Below, piece by piece: positions 18,014 to 26,556 of a stretch of 64,000 bases of DNA. The first letter of the stretch is position 1; each line of letters starts with the position of its first letter. The position numbers and the translations under genes were made by a program. Below the pieces are notes generated by a model that searched no databases, was not told the DNA's origin, and saw nothing but the letters and a program-made list of their open reading frames with translations. Source of the stretch: Klebsiella huaxiensis (lineage in GTDB: Bacteria; Pseudomonadota; Gammaproteobacteria; Enterobacterales; Enterobacteriaceae); contig NZ_CP036175.1 in assembly GCF_003261575.2 (NCBI RefSeq), positions 3,596,001 through 3,660,000 of the forward strand, in the 5' to 3' direction.

Positions 18014-19559
18014 TAGCAGGCAGCTGATAGCTCCAGGTTTCACTCAGCGTCTGATCGGCATTGACCAGCGCAGCACGCATTTCCGTCGTTTTCTTCGGAT
18101 CTTTTACTTTCACGCGCAAGATCATACGCCAGCCTTTAGTTACCGGATTATAGCGCACCGTATTTTCAACGATTTCAGCGTTATCGCCGATGCTTGCCTG
18201 AGCGGTTATCGCGGTGTCAGCGGGCAGTTTTTTCATCTCAGTGCCGGTAAAATCGACGATAAAGGCGATGGTACCATCCGGCTGGCGAATCAGATTCGAT
18301 TGCTTCACGTCACCAGTGGAACGACGAGTCTGCATCACATACGCGTTATCTGGCGCATGCAGTTTGTCTTCATCGCGACTGAAGGTGATGGTGTATTTGA
18401 AGTTCATCTCTTTGCCTGGCTCCGGCAATTGGTCCGGCGTCCAGTAGGTGACGATATTATCGTTGGTCTCGTCATTGGTCGGAATTTCAACCAGTTCGAT
18501 TTTACCTTTACCCCAGTCGCCTTTTGGCGTGATCCACGCGCTTGGACGCAGGTCGTAGCGATCGTCAAGATCCTCGAAACGAGAGAATTGGCGGCCACGC
18601 TGCAGCAGCCCGAAGCCTTGCGGGTTTTCCATCGCATAGCTGCTGACGGCCAGATGTTTTGGATTATTCAGCGGACGCCAGATCCATTCACCATTTCCGG
18701 CGAGGATTGAGAGACCGTTGGAATCATGCAGCGCCGGGCGATAGTTGGTCGTCGGAGACGGCTGGTGCGGCCCAAACAGGAACATGCTGGTCAGTGGAGC
18801 AACACCCAGCTTGCCTACTTTGTCGCGCAGGTAGACCTTCGATTGCACGTCAACAACAGTGTCGCGGCCCGGCATCACCACAAAGCGATAAGCTCCGGTT
18901 GCGCGGGGAGAATCCAGCAGCGCATAAATCGTCAGGCGTTTATCCGTAGCTTTCGGACGTTCAATCCAGAACTCGCGAAAACGCGGGAATTCTTCGCCAG
19001 AAGGCAGCGCAGTATCGATAGCAAGTCCACGGGCAGAAAGCCCATATACCTGGCCCTGACCCAGTACGCGGAAGTAGCTTGCTCCGAGCATGCTGACAAT
19101 TTCGTCGTTCTTATCTTTGCTATTGATCGGATACAGGACTTTAAAGCCAGCAAAGCCCAGGTCTTTAACCGTGTCTTTGTCGTGCTGAACATTACCAAAA
19201 TTGAAATAATCCGGGTTATATTTAATTTTACGCACGCTGGTGGCAGTCACTTCATTAATGGTGACCGGCGTGTCGAAATACATCCCCTGGTGGTAAAACT
19301 CAAGCTTGAACGGGCTTTTAAGATTATTCCAATAGGCTTTATCGTGATTAAACTGAATTTGCTGATAATCCGCATACTTCATATCGCGGAAAGCAGAGGG
19401 CAGGTTACTTTTCGGCGCTTCATAGCCTTTGCCAGCTAACGTTTGAGCCTCTTTTGCGACGTCATCAATGCTGAATGCCCATGCAGATGAAGTACACAGG
19501 GACAACATTACGGCTGCGCTTAACCAACGCATTTTCATCATCTGTGGTTTATGTTTCAT
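18006..19559 (-). CDS. mdoG: Periplasmic glucan biosynthesis protein MdoG (OpgG)
   Basis: A 517-residue periplasmic protein needed for the beta-1,6 branching/processing of osmoregulated glucans made by MdoH. The signal peptide ends at SSAWA before FSIDDVAKEAQ. Starts are possible at 19571 (GTG), 19559 (ATG) and 19541 (ATG ATG AAA). GGGGGAAG lies just upstream of the first two, so I take 19559; the mature protein is the same in each case. It is first gene of mdoGH and divergent from mdoC. Confidence 0.95.
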   Translation of the reverse strand: MKHKPQMMKMRWLSAAVMLSLCTSSAWAFSIDDVAKEAQTLAGKGYEAPKSNLPSAFRDMKYADYQQIQFNHDKAYWNNLKSPFKLEFYHQGMYFDTPVTINEVTATSVRKIKYNPDYFNFGNVQHDKDTVKDLGFAGFKVLYPINSKDKNDEIVSMLGASYFRVLGQGQVYGLSARGLAIDTALPSGEEFPRFREFWIERPKATDKRLTIYALLDSPRATGAYRFVVMPGRDTVVDVQSKVYLRDKVGKLGVAPLTSMFLFGPHQPSPTTNYRPALHDSNGLSILAGNGEWIWRPLNNPKHLAVSSYAMENPQGFGLLQRGRQFSRFEDLDDRYDLRPSAWITPKGDWGKGKIELVEIPTNDETNDNIVTYWTPDQLPEPGKEMNFKYTITFSRDEDKLHAPDNAYVMQTRRSTGDVKQSNLIRQPDGTIAFIVDFTGTEMKKLPADTAITAQASIGDNAEIVENTVRYNPVTKGWRMILRVKVKDPKKTTEMRAALVNADQTLSETWSYQLPANE

Positions 19560-19811
19560 ATAAGTAAGCACTTCCCCCTTTGTGTGCTTAAATCGATCCG
19601 ATCTATTTTAATGGAAACTCAGGCATTCCGACAACATAATCCCTGCATTGTTCGGCCTGGCGGCACAGGGAATAAACAGTTCACTGCCCCGACTGCACTT
19701 TGCGTGCTTATCCTGGAGACAGATAACCAGAGTTCATGTAGGGTTGCAGAGAATTTAAAGGTTATCACGTTGAGTGATAAGACGAATTGTCTGAGAATGT
19801 AGTGATATTGT
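19560..19811. promoter_or_regulatory. Divergent control region of mdoG and mdoC
   Basis: A 252-bp non-coding gap between two divergent glucan genes. E. coli mdoGH is osmotically regulated from this position. I see no unambiguous operator. Confidence 0.5.
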
Positions 19812-20972
19812 ATGAATAATACTCCGGTACAGCGTGAATATTTTTTCGATAGCATCCGCGCGTGGCTGATGCTGTTGGGGATACCTTTTCATATCTCGCT
19901 CATTTACTCCAGCCACAGCTGGCATGTAAACAGCGTAGAGCCCTCATGGTGGTTGACGTTGTTTAACGATTTCATCCATGCTTTTCGGATGCAGGTCTTC
20001 TTTGTGATTTCCGGTTATTTTTCCTACATGCTTTTTCTGCGCTATCCGCTTAAGAAATGGTGGAAAGTGCGCGTTGAGCGCGTAGGCATTCCTATGCTAA
20101 CCGCCATTCCACTGCTGACCTTGCCGCAGTTTATTATGTTGCAGTACGTCAACGACAAGGCTGGAAACTGGCATACCCTCTCGGGATATGACAAGTTTAA
20201 CACCCTGGCCTGGGAACTAATTTCACACCTGTGGTTTTTGTTAGTGCTGGTGGTTCTGACGACGCTCGGCGTGGTGATGTTTAAGTGGTTGACGCGTCGA
20301 CATTCTACCGCTGCGCCAACCTTTGGTGACACCGTCACAATGGGCCAGCTATCGATGATTTTTCTGGCGCTCGGCGTACTTTATGCGGTGATTCGTCGCA
20401 CCCTGTTTATGGTTTACCCGCCTGTTCTCAGTAATGGCCTGTTCAACTTTATTGTTATGCAGACGCTTTTCTATCTGCCTTTCTTTATTCTTGGCGCCCA
20501 GACGTTTATTAACTCTCGCCTGAAAGCGATGTTTACCACCTCATCACCCTGGTGCTTTGTTGGGGCGCTGCTGGGCTTTATCGCCTATCGCCTGAATCAG
20601 CAGTATGGGTCTGGCGATGGCTGGATGTATGAAACAGAATACGTCATCACCATGGTTCTTGGCCTTTGGATGGTCAACGTCGTCTTTTCCCTTGGCCACC
20701 GGTTGCTAAACTTCCAGTCCACGCGAGTCACCTATTTCGTCAACGCGTCACTCTTTATCTATTTGGTTCACCATCCGCTGACCTTACTCTATGGCGCATG
20801 GATAACCCCGGTGATTAAATCGAACACCTTAGGGTTCATTACCGGGCTGGTCTTTGTTGTTGGGATTGCGCTGATTCTGTATGAAATCCATCTGCGAATA
20901 CCGCTCCTGCGCTTCCTTTTCTCCGGGAAGTTCCAACAAAAAACAGCTAAACCACAGATTTCAGCGGGTTGA
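19812..20972 (+). CDS. mdoC: Glucan succinyltransferase MdoC (OpgC)
   Basis: A 386-residue inner-membrane acyltransferase-3 family protein with about ten helices. It transfers succinyl groups to periplasmic glucans. The N-terminal motif REYFFDSIRAWLMLLGIPFHISL contains the family Arg/His catalytic pattern. Length matches E. coli (385). In E. coli ymdC (clsC) follows on the far side; here a TetR gene converges instead. Confidence 0.96.
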   Translation: MNNTPVQREYFFDSIRAWLMLLGIPFHISLIYSSHSWHVNSVEPSWWLTLFNDFIHAFRMQVFFVISGYFSYMLFLRYPLKKWWKVRVERVGIPMLTAIPLLTLPQFIMLQYVNDKAGNWHTLSGYDKFNTLAWELISHLWFLLVLVVLTTLGVVMFKWLTRRHSTAAPTFGDTVTMGQLSMIFLALGVLYAVIRRTLFMVYPPVLSNGLFNFIVMQTLFYLPFFILGAQTFINSRLKAMFTTSSPWCFVGALLGFIAYRLNQQYGSGDGWMYETEYVITMVLGLWMVNVVFSLGHRLLNFQSTRVTYFVNASLFIYLVHHPLTLLYGAWITPVIKSNTLGFITGLVFVVGIALILYEIHLRIPLLRFLFSGKFQQKTAKPQISAG

Positions 20973-20982
20973 TAAAGTCAAA

Positions 20983-21011
20983 AGCTGCCGTCTATTTTGC
21001 GTCCGGCAGCT
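20983..21011. terminator. Terminator between mdoC and the TetR gene
   Basis: The inverted repeat AGCTGCCG/CGGCAGCT has a 13-nt loop and lies between convergent genes. It ends next to the TetR stop codon. Confidence 0.65.
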
Positions 21012-21602
21012 CTACTCTTTCATGAACAACAGATGAAATACGTTGCGGTAAAGCGCCTCCATCGCCGTCTTATCAACTGTCGAGGTCGTTGCCAGTTCAC
21101 ACCGATAGGCTGCGCCTTCAGTTAAGATCGCGATAAATTCACAGGCGACATTAATTTGTTCTGCGCTCATTTCAGGATGATAGTGTCGGGTCAGTCGCCC
21201 ACCCTCTTCTTTCAGACGACGATCGGCTTGATGCATAATTTCACGCAGGCGGGGATTTCTGGATGCTTCCGCGTTAATTTCCATCAACAGATAATTATCG
21301 TTTTTTGTGTCATCGGTCGCTGGGATCACGCCAGCTAAAACTGAGGCCATCCGGACCAAATCATGGTTTCCGGCCACCATCTCGCCAACCCTGGCATTGA
21401 CGATTTCACTGACGATCGCTTCAACGATCTCTTCTTTGCTGGCAAAGATGCGATACAACTGCCCTACGCTCAGACCTGCCTGACGCGCAATGTCCGCGAC
21501 GGAGGCACCATGCAGTCCCTTTTCCGCCAAACATTTCTGTGCTGCAGCCACAATTTCCGCACGGCGAATCTGTTGTTTATGCAGTACTTTCCCTTCAGCC
21601 AC
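21012..21602 (-). CDS. TetR/AcrR-family transcriptional regulator
   Basis: A 196-residue regulator. The N-terminal HTH reads ADIARQAGLSVGQLYRIFASKEEIVEAI. The C-terminal ligand domain (EINAEASRNPRLREIMHQADRRLKEEGG) resembles regulators of efflux genes. I start at a GTG at 21602 with GGAG 8 nt upstream. The longer frame to 21785 would run into ymdB and lacks family similarity. The target is not evident; ymdB lies 82 bp upstream on the same strand and mdoC converges. E. coli has clsC (ymdC) in this slot. Confidence 0.85.
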   Translation of the reverse strand: MAEGKVLHKQQIRRAEIVAAAQKCLAEKGLHGASVADIARQAGLSVGQLYRIFASKEEIVEAIVSEIVNARVGEMVAGNHDLVRMASVLAGVIPATDDTKNDNYLLMEINAEASRNPRLREIMHQADRRLKEEGGRLTRHYHPEMSAEQINVACEFIAILTEGAAYRCELATTSTVDKTAMEALYRNVFHLLFMKE

Positions 21603-21684
21603 GCGTAAATCTCCAGTGATGATAATTTCCTGCGAATGCGGGAAACTATCATATCTTATTCCTGCAACGGATCTGTATAACGAA

Positions 21685-22209
21685 CTACTGCGTCTGAAGC
21701 AATCGGGTATAAATGCCAGCCGTTTCAGCATCGAAACAGACAAAAATGACGCGTTCCAGAGGGTTGTAGCGAGTGAGAAACGCATTTACCGTGCGTACGG
21801 CAATTTCTGCCGCAGCGTCTTTAGGATATCCATAAACGCCAGTGCTGATAGCGGGAAATGCAATTGAGCGATAGTTATTTGCTGAAGCCAGCAGCAGGCT
21901 ATTTTTATAAGCGTCTGCCAGCAACTCTGCCTCCTGCCTGTCGCCGCCGCGCCAAACTGGCCCTACGGTGTGAATGACCGCGCTGGCAGGTAGATTTCCT
22001 GCGACGGTAATGACTGCATGACCTGGAGGGCATTCTCCCTGCTGTTGAAGCACTATTTTACAGGCGGCCAGCAGTTCAGGGCCGGCAGCGCGATGAATCG
22101 CGCCGTCTACCCCACCGCCGCCGAGCAATGAAGGATTTGCGGCGTTGACGATAACATCGACCGCAAGCGTTGTAATGTCGCCGAGAATAACCTCAGGTTG
22201 AACAGCCAT
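21685..22209 (-). CDS. ymdB: O-acetyl-ADP-ribose deacetylase YmdB (macrodomain)
   Basis: A 174-residue macrodomain protein that hydrolyses O-acetyl-ADP-ribose and, in E. coli, inhibits RNase III. The ligand-binding motifs VNAANPSLLGGGGVDGAIHRA and PAISTGVYGYP are intact. The start at 22209 has an excellent SD (GGAGGGGA) directly upstream; the frame to 22263 is longer but unsupported. Confidence 0.95.
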   Translation of the reverse strand: MAVQPEVILGDITTLAVDVIVNAANPSLLGGGGVDGAIHRAAGPELLAACKIVLQQQGECPPGHAVITVAGNLPASAVIHTVGPVWRGGDRQEAELLADAYKNSLLLASANNYRSIAFPAISTGVYGYPKDAAAEIAVRTVNAFLTRYNPLERVIFVCFDAETAGIYTRLLQTQ

Positions 22210-22298
22210 TTCCCCTCCTGCCGGCATACGTCTAAAGATAAATACTTGAGGATAATATGGCATGATAGCCCCCAGGACGAAAGCCTGGGGGCAGACTG

Positions 22299-22604
22299 TT
22301 ACCGATAATCAACGTCGAGAATTGCAAGGGTGTGTTGCGGATTAATGTATCTTAACTTCGCCGAGCGGATGTTTTCGTTATGAATATTTCCATTTTCAAG
22401 CTGCTGAGCCGAGATCCGTACCGTCTTCGCCCTGGGGCAATCCATAACAACTCGATTGCCTGTTGCATTAAGTTGGCAAGGTGCTTCTACAACCTGCCCG
22501 TAGAAATGGATGACACCAGCCTGCACCTGCTCCGCCATGGCCGGGCTAAATAACGTGGGTAAAACACACAAAGCGGCAACTAACGCGCATTTGTATTTTT
22601 TCAT
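22299..22604 (-). CDS. Periplasmic fimbrial-type protein, YmdA-like
   Basis: A 101-residue exported protein. The signal peptide MKKYKCALVAALCVLPTLFSPAMA is followed by GVIHFYGQVVEAPCQL, which resembles the first strands and disulfide Cys of type-1 pilin domains; the second Cys is in MDCPRAKTVRIS. The C-terminus LAILDVDYR is a typical terminal beta strand. Position beside ymdB fits E. coli ymdA, which adjoins the curli operon. No curli or usher genes remain nearby, so it is an orphan; the function is unknown. Confidence 0.75.
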   Translation of the reverse strand: MKKYKCALVAALCVLPTLFSPAMAEQVQAGVIHFYGQVVEAPCQLNATGNRVVMDCPRAKTVRISAQQLENGNIHNENIRSAKLRYINPQHTLAILDVDYR

Positions 22605-22827
22605 GATAAAACTCCTCTGCATTTCTGCATAGCTATCAAAAAGCACAAGCCATCCATGAGTGCATTGGGTCATTTTTATTTACAAAGACACATTTATATT
22701 AACAAAACAAAAACAAATTTATTCAATTTACATCAATTTTGTTAACAAAATCGATTCACTGACTGACGGTACAGTGGCTCAAGAACGTGTAGACGGGAGG
22801 GAGGTTTAATGAAAGGAATGCCGGGCA

Positions 22828-22856
22828 CAAAAAAACAGGACCTGAAGCCCTGTTTT
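22828..22856 (-). terminator. Terminator after ycdZ
   Basis: On the minus strand an AAAACAGG/CCTGTTTT stem is followed by seven T. It lies beyond the ERIC element downstream of ycdZ. Confidence 0.75.
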
Positions 22857-22874
22857 AAGGTAAATCGTGTAATT

Positions 22875-23001
<127 letters not shown>

Positions 23002-23008
23002 TACGTGA

Positions 23009-23491
23009 TTAGCTGTTTTCGTTAGCCAGTGATTTATTTTTCGCGGCTCGCGCCGCCAGCCACAGCCCGCTATTTTTCATGGCGTAGCCAAAGACCAGGC
23101 CCAATGCCAGCGAAGGTACCGCCAAACGCCAGTCGCCGTTGGTCGCAAACGTCGCGCATGCACCAATAAACGTACCGGGTACGAAGGAGAGCAGCAGCTG
23201 ACGCGCTTGTATGCACATCAGAAACGCCACGATACCTGTCATAACATAGCTCAGGATTTCCAACTGTGGCGCCAGCGCGCTGCCATAAATAATCACCAGC
23301 GCCCATATCACGCCGCTCATGACCGTGCAGGCGGAAATGAGCAGCCCTTTCAGCCCACCTTGCGGACAAGCAAAGTAAGCGGTGCAGCCGAGGAAACCCG
23401 CCCAGCTCAGCAGGCCAAGCGCGACAGCCACCCATCCCCAAATTCCGGAGAGAATGCCAGTCGTTAATGCGATTGCGAAGAGTATGTTCAT
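23009..23491 (-). CDS. ycdZ: Inner-membrane protein YcdZ (DUF1097)
   Basis: A 160-residue protein with about five hydrophobic segments (MNILFAIALTTGILSGIWGW at the N-terminus). The conserved FLGCTAYFACPQGG and SFVPGTFIGACATFA are DUF1097 signatures. The function is unknown. I start at 23491, matching E. coli YcdZ; the frame to 23539 has no family support. It lies 106 bp downstream of ycdY. Confidence 0.93.
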   Translation of the reverse strand: MNILFAIALTTGILSGIWGWVAVALGLLSWAGFLGCTAYFACPQGGLKGLLISACTVMSGVIWALVIIYGSALAPQLEILSYVMTGIVAFLMCIQARQLLLSFVPGTFIGACATFATNGDWRLAVPSLALGLVFGYAMKNSGLWLAARAAKNKSLANENS

Positions 23492-23597
23492 AGTGCGCAT
23501 CATAGCAGATACGCACCTGGCAAATGCGACATAGAACACATTATGTAAGATATGTGATTTTTCGTTGCACTAAATTTGTGACTTTTATCACAAATTA

Positions 23598-24149
23598 TTA
23601 TTCATTTTCTTCCTGCAGCTCATCCCACATTGCAGAGAGAGCTTCGCGGGTCAGCGGTGCCATAGTACGCCAGAATGGCGTAGTCGCATGCGCTTCAACT
23701 TTACCAAGGAAGGCCCCACACCACGGCAGAATATAGTCGGCAAACAACGTTTCCAGAGTCTCGCTTTCATCCTCAGTGACATGATCTTCCAGCCATGAGG
23801 CAGCCAGCAGCAGCGATCCGATATGATCCGTTGCGCTTTCTCCGGTTGGGATCCCATGTGCACTCAGAAAACCACGAACTTCAGCTTCTGTCGCCCCTTC
23901 CACCCATGCGCTACGGTAAGGCGCAACGCTGCACTCTTCACCAACAAACAGGGCATTATATTCAGCGGCCAGCGACTGCATATCACAACTCTTTTGCAGA
24001 CGCTCCAGCAGCTCATCCTGCTCCAGCGGCCAGCTCGCCGCCAGCTTCCCTTCACGAATAAGGGTAAACAGCGGGACCAGCAGCGGGTCCTGCGGCTGAC
24101 GGTTGTACAGTGAACCCAGCACGCGGCAGAGGATAGAAAACTCGTTCAT
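23598..24149 (-). CDS. ycdY: TorD/DmsD-family chaperone YcdY
   Basis: A 183-residue all-helical protein of the redox-enzyme maturation chaperone family, beginning MNEFSILCRVLGSLYNRQPQDPLL. In E. coli YcdY raises the activity of the zinc phosphatase YcdX, and the two affect swarming. Gene order agrees: ycdX ends 22 bp upstream of this start. Confidence 0.93.
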   Translation of the reverse strand: MNEFSILCRVLGSLYNRQPQDPLLVPLFTLIREGKLAASWPLEQDELLERLQKSCDMQSLAAEYNALFVGEECSVAPYRSAWVEGATEAEVRGFLSAHGIPTGESATDHIGSLLLAASWLEDHVTEDESETLETLFADYILPWCGAFLGKVEAHATTPFWRTMAPLTREALSAMWDELQEENE

Positions 24150-24171
24150 TCATTTCTTCCAGTTATTCAAA

Positions 24172-24909
24172 TTAAAGTTCAGCAAATTCAGGGATCGCCG
24201 CCATTCCTCGTGATTCAAGGAAATCAAGCATACGCCGAGGTGTCACGTTAAGAATGCGATCCTCCGGGAAATCAACGGCATCAAGGATCTTACGGCATTC
24301 GGTAAATTCGCCCAGCGTGAATGCGGTATGGGAATCCGACCCCAGCGCAACCCAGCCTCCGGCATCACGCACGGCCTGCGCGACGGCACGGCAATTATCT
24401 TCACTTCCAATGCGCGATGAGACAAAAGATGAGTTATTGATCTCCAGCGCAACATGGTATTTCGCCGCCGCAGCAGCAATGGCCGGGATATCAACGGGGA
24501 ATTTGGGATTACCGGGATGGCTAATAATATGCACTGCGCCGCTGGCCATGGTGGCGATCATCGCCTCCGTATGGGTCGCTTTATCCTGAGGCGGGAACAC
24601 CGGCTCGTGGAAACCTGCAATAATCAGGTCCAGAGAGGTGAGCATTGGACCGGTACAGTCTATTTCGCCCTGTGTGTTTTTGATGTTGGCTTCAATGCCG
24701 CGCAGAATGCCAATACCATCCACCAGCCGCGGCCAGATGCGCATGTTGATGAAATGCCAGTAATGTGGCGCATCAGCCATATCAGGGCCATGGTCGGTAA
24801 TGGCAAAGAGTTTGATCCCCTTGCGCTTTGCTTCGGCAATATAATCGTGCAGGGTACTGTAAGCGTGGGTGCTGGCAATGGTATGCATGTGCAGGTCAAC
24901 AGGATACAT
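24172..24909 (-). CDS. ycdX: PHP-domain zinc phosphatase YcdX
   Basis: A 245-residue cytoplasmic phosphatase with a trinuclear zinc site. The metal ligands DLHMHT (~5-10), ITDHGPD, GFHEPVF, HIISHPGNP and GSDSHTAF are all present. I start at 24909 (MYPVDLHMH), with GAAGGAGA a few bases upstream, rather than 24936. It is first gene of ycdX-ycdY(-ycdZ); the terminator at 24966-24989 separates it from ghrA. Confidence 0.95.
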   Translation of the reverse strand: MYPVDLHMHTIASTHAYSTLHDYIAEAKRKGIKLFAITDHGPDMADAPHYWHFINMRIWPRLVDGIGILRGIEANIKNTQGEIDCTGPMLTSLDLIIAGFHEPVFPPQDKATHTEAMIATMASGAVHIISHPGNPKFPVDIPAIAAAAAKYHVALEINNSSFVSSRIGSEDNCRAVAQAVRDAGGWVALGSDSHTAFTLGEFTECRKILDAVDFPEDRILNVTPRRMLDFLESRGMAAIPEFAEL

Positions 24910-24965
24910 CACATTCTCCTTCTCTGTTTGTGGCAAGAATAGCAGGAATATGCGCTCATGATCAG

Positions 24966-24989
24966 CAAAAACCCCGCCGCAGCGGGGTT
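24966..24989 (-). terminator. Terminator after ghrA
   Basis: AACCCCGC/GCGGGGTT stem with a 4-nt loop and T-run on the minus strand, directly after the ghrA stop. Confidence 0.88.
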
Positions 24990-24994
24990 ATCTC

Positions 24995-25933
24995 TTAGTA
25001 TCCTCGCTGGCGATCGACCTGCCCGCTTACCGTTTCGCCTCGTTCCAGCTGGACGATAGTTCCTGCAATATAAGCAATGGCTTCCTGAGGCCGAGTGACA
25101 GCTGCAACATGAGGCGTCATCGCAACCCGCGGATGCGCCCAAAGCGGGCTCTCTTTCGGTAATGGTTCGCGGCTGAACACATCGAGCATAGCTCCTTTAA
25201 GCTTACCGCTATCCAGCGCCACCAGCAGATCGTCTTCAACCACATGAACTCCACGCGCCAGATTCAGCACATAGCTATTATCCGGAAGCTGCGCCAACAG
25301 CGTTTTATCAATAATGCCAACAGTTTCCGCAGTGTTAGGCAACAGGTTAATCAGCACGCGAGTGCTGCTCAGAAATTCGCCCAGTTCTTCTGCTCCAGCA
25401 AAACTCGTCACCTGCGGCCAGGACTTACGGCTACGGCTCCAACTGCGCAGCGGAAAGCCCCACGCTTGCAGCCCTTCTGCCACTTTAGCGCCTAGCACGC
25501 CCGCGCCCATAATCCCGATAGTAAACTCCTCGCGAGGATACTCATCCAGGGGCTGCCAGCGGGCTTCCTGCTTTAATGCCAGGTAATCATCAAAACGACG
25601 GAACCAGTGCAGAACCTGGCTCACAGCATATTCTTGCATCTGCAAGCCCATGCCGGTGTCTTCCAGACGGAATAACGGAATCGACAGCGGCAGCATTTCC
25701 GGATGTTCCCGCAGCTTGCTAAGGATTGAATCGACGCCAGCGCCAAGGGCAAAGACCGCCTTTAAGTCACGCCCTTGCAACATTTCTACCGGAGGATGCC
25801 AGACCAGCGCATAGTCGGCGGATTGGTTATCACCCGGTTTCCACTCGCGCACTCGCGAACCGGGCAGTTGCTTCTCCAACTCCGTAATCCAGTACGAAGT
25901 GTCAAACGTCGGGTGGTAAAAAATAATCTCCAT
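24995..25933 (-). CDS. ghrA: Glyoxylate/hydroxypyruvate reductase A (GhrA)
   Basis: A 312-residue D-2-hydroxyacid dehydrogenase that reduces glyoxylate and hydroxypyruvate with NADPH. The nucleotide-binding GIMGAGVLGAKVAEGLQ (~139-155), the catalytic-Arg region LNLARGVHVVEDDLL and the catalytic His in MTPHVAAVT are visible. It is a single gene between a tRNA-Ser gene and ycdX, as in E. coli. Confidence 0.95.
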   Translation of the reverse strand: MEIIFYHPTFDTSYWITELEKQLPGSRVREWKPGDNQSADYALVWHPPVEMLQGRDLKAVFALGAGVDSILSKLREHPEMLPLSIPLFRLEDTGMGLQMQEYAVSQVLHWFRRFDDYLALKQEARWQPLDEYPREEFTIGIMGAGVLGAKVAEGLQAWGFPLRSWSRSRKSWPQVTSFAGAEELGEFLSSTRVLINLLPNTAETVGIIDKTLLAQLPDNSYVLNLARGVHVVEDDLLVALDSGKLKGAMLDVFSREPLPKESPLWAHPRVAMTPHVAAVTRPQEAIAYIAGTIVQLERGETVSGQVDRQRGY

Positions 25934-26136
25934 GATGACTCCTGATAGCCGACGCCTTAGGCAGGTTACGTTAGCGTCGTGTTTTATTCATTGTTTTCTA
26001 TTGGTTTGTCAGCATAGCAAATTTCGTCTGGCTATCGTGTTAAAAAAGAAATGGTGACAAAAAAAACGATTCTCGCGCATTTAGAAGGCAAGTTGCTTGA
26101 AGTTTGGCTAAACGCACGTTTTTTTAAAAAAGTTGA
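25934..26136. other. Intergenic region ghrA to tRNA-Ser
   Basis: About 200 bp, A+T-rich, without a gene. It must carry the ghrA promoter. No repeat or operator was recognised. Confidence 0.5.
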
Positions 26137-26165
26137 TTGACGAGACTTACGTATTTCCCTAAATT
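26137..26165 (+). promoter_or_regulatory. Promoter of first tRNA-Ser
   Basis: TTGACG and TAAATT are separated by 17 bp. A GC-rich discriminator (TAGCGCCCG) follows, as expected of stringently controlled stable-RNA promoters. Confidence 0.75.
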
Positions 26166-26201
26166 AGCGCCCGTTCCCGGCAGCAACGGGAATGACAATA
26201 T

Positions 26202-26289
26202 GGTGAGGTGTCCGAGTGGCTGAAGGAGCACGCCTGGAAAGTGTGTATACGGCAACGTATCGGGGGTTCGAATCCCCCCCTCACCGCCA
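26202..26289 (+). tRNA. serX: tRNA-Ser (anticodon GGA), copy 1
   Basis: An 88-nt gene with encoded CCA. Acceptor arms GGTGAGG/CCTCACC pair. The anticodon loop CTGGAAA carries GGA, decoding UCC/UCU. The long variable arm (TGTGTATACGGCAACGTATCG) is typical of tRNA-Ser, and the T loop is GGTTCGAATC. Position next to ghrA matches E. coli serX. Confidence 0.96.
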
Positions 26290-26303
26290 TATTTTAAGAA
26301 AGA

Positions 26304-26331
26304 GCTCGTACGCAAGTACGGGCTTTTTTTT
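26304..26331 (+). terminator. Terminator after tRNA-Ser copy 1
   Basis: GCTCGTAC/GTACGGGC with GCAA loop, then eight T. Confidence 0.92.
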
Positions 26332-26484
26332 CATATGTTGCACCCCACCGGGGGGGATGAGAAGCCCCGACCGGGGTTCGACAACTGGCGCATCCAGTTG
26401 GACAGATGACGAGCCTGCGAGGAAGCTGCCCGCAGGGCGAGCGAAGCGAGTCAATCCCCCCCTCACCGCCATATTTTAAGAAGA

Positions 26485-26511
26485 GCTCGTACGCAAGTAC
26501 GGGCTTTTTTT
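26485..26511 (+). terminator. Second terminator of copy 1 repeat
   Basis: The same GCTCGTAC/GTACGGGC hairpin followed by seven T. It ends 46 bp before the LysR stop. Confidence 0.88.
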
Positions 26512-26556
26512 CGCTTGCAGTCACCCAGCCGAGGTGCAACTAAGTTCTGACAACAA

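Larger units (their letters stand above)
26271..26511 (+). repeat. tRNA-tail repeat behind tRNA-Ser copy 1
   Basis: The last 19 nt of the tRNA (AATCCCCCCCTCACCGCCA), the ATATTTTAAGAA linker and the terminator recur 182 bp downstream (26453-26511). The spacer contains strong hairpins (CCCCGACCGGGG, CAACTGG/CCAGTTG). The plan resembles the tandem 178-bp repeats with 19-nt tRNA tails after E. coli tyrT (rtT). Confidence 0.88.

Noticed and set aside
18726..19439. 237-codon plus-strand frame antisense to mdoG
   Set aside because: It lies fully within conserved mdoG and has no ribosome binding site or family likeness.
21603..21785. N-terminal extension of the TetR protein
   Set aside because: It overlaps the 3' end of ymdB and lacks TetR-family similarity; the GTG at 21602 with an SD fits the normal size.
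26453..26475. Partial tRNA-Ser 3' end as a prophage or island attachment site (attR)
   Set aside because: It is only 182 bp from the intact tRNA, with the terminator also duplicated, and no integrase or phage gene lies between. The same unit occurs at both tRNA copies. A tRNA-tail repeat explains it better.
26281..26539. Minus-strand small frames over the tRNA-tail repeats
   Set aside because: The repetitive translation comes from the tRNA-tail repeats themselves; there is no ribosome binding site.
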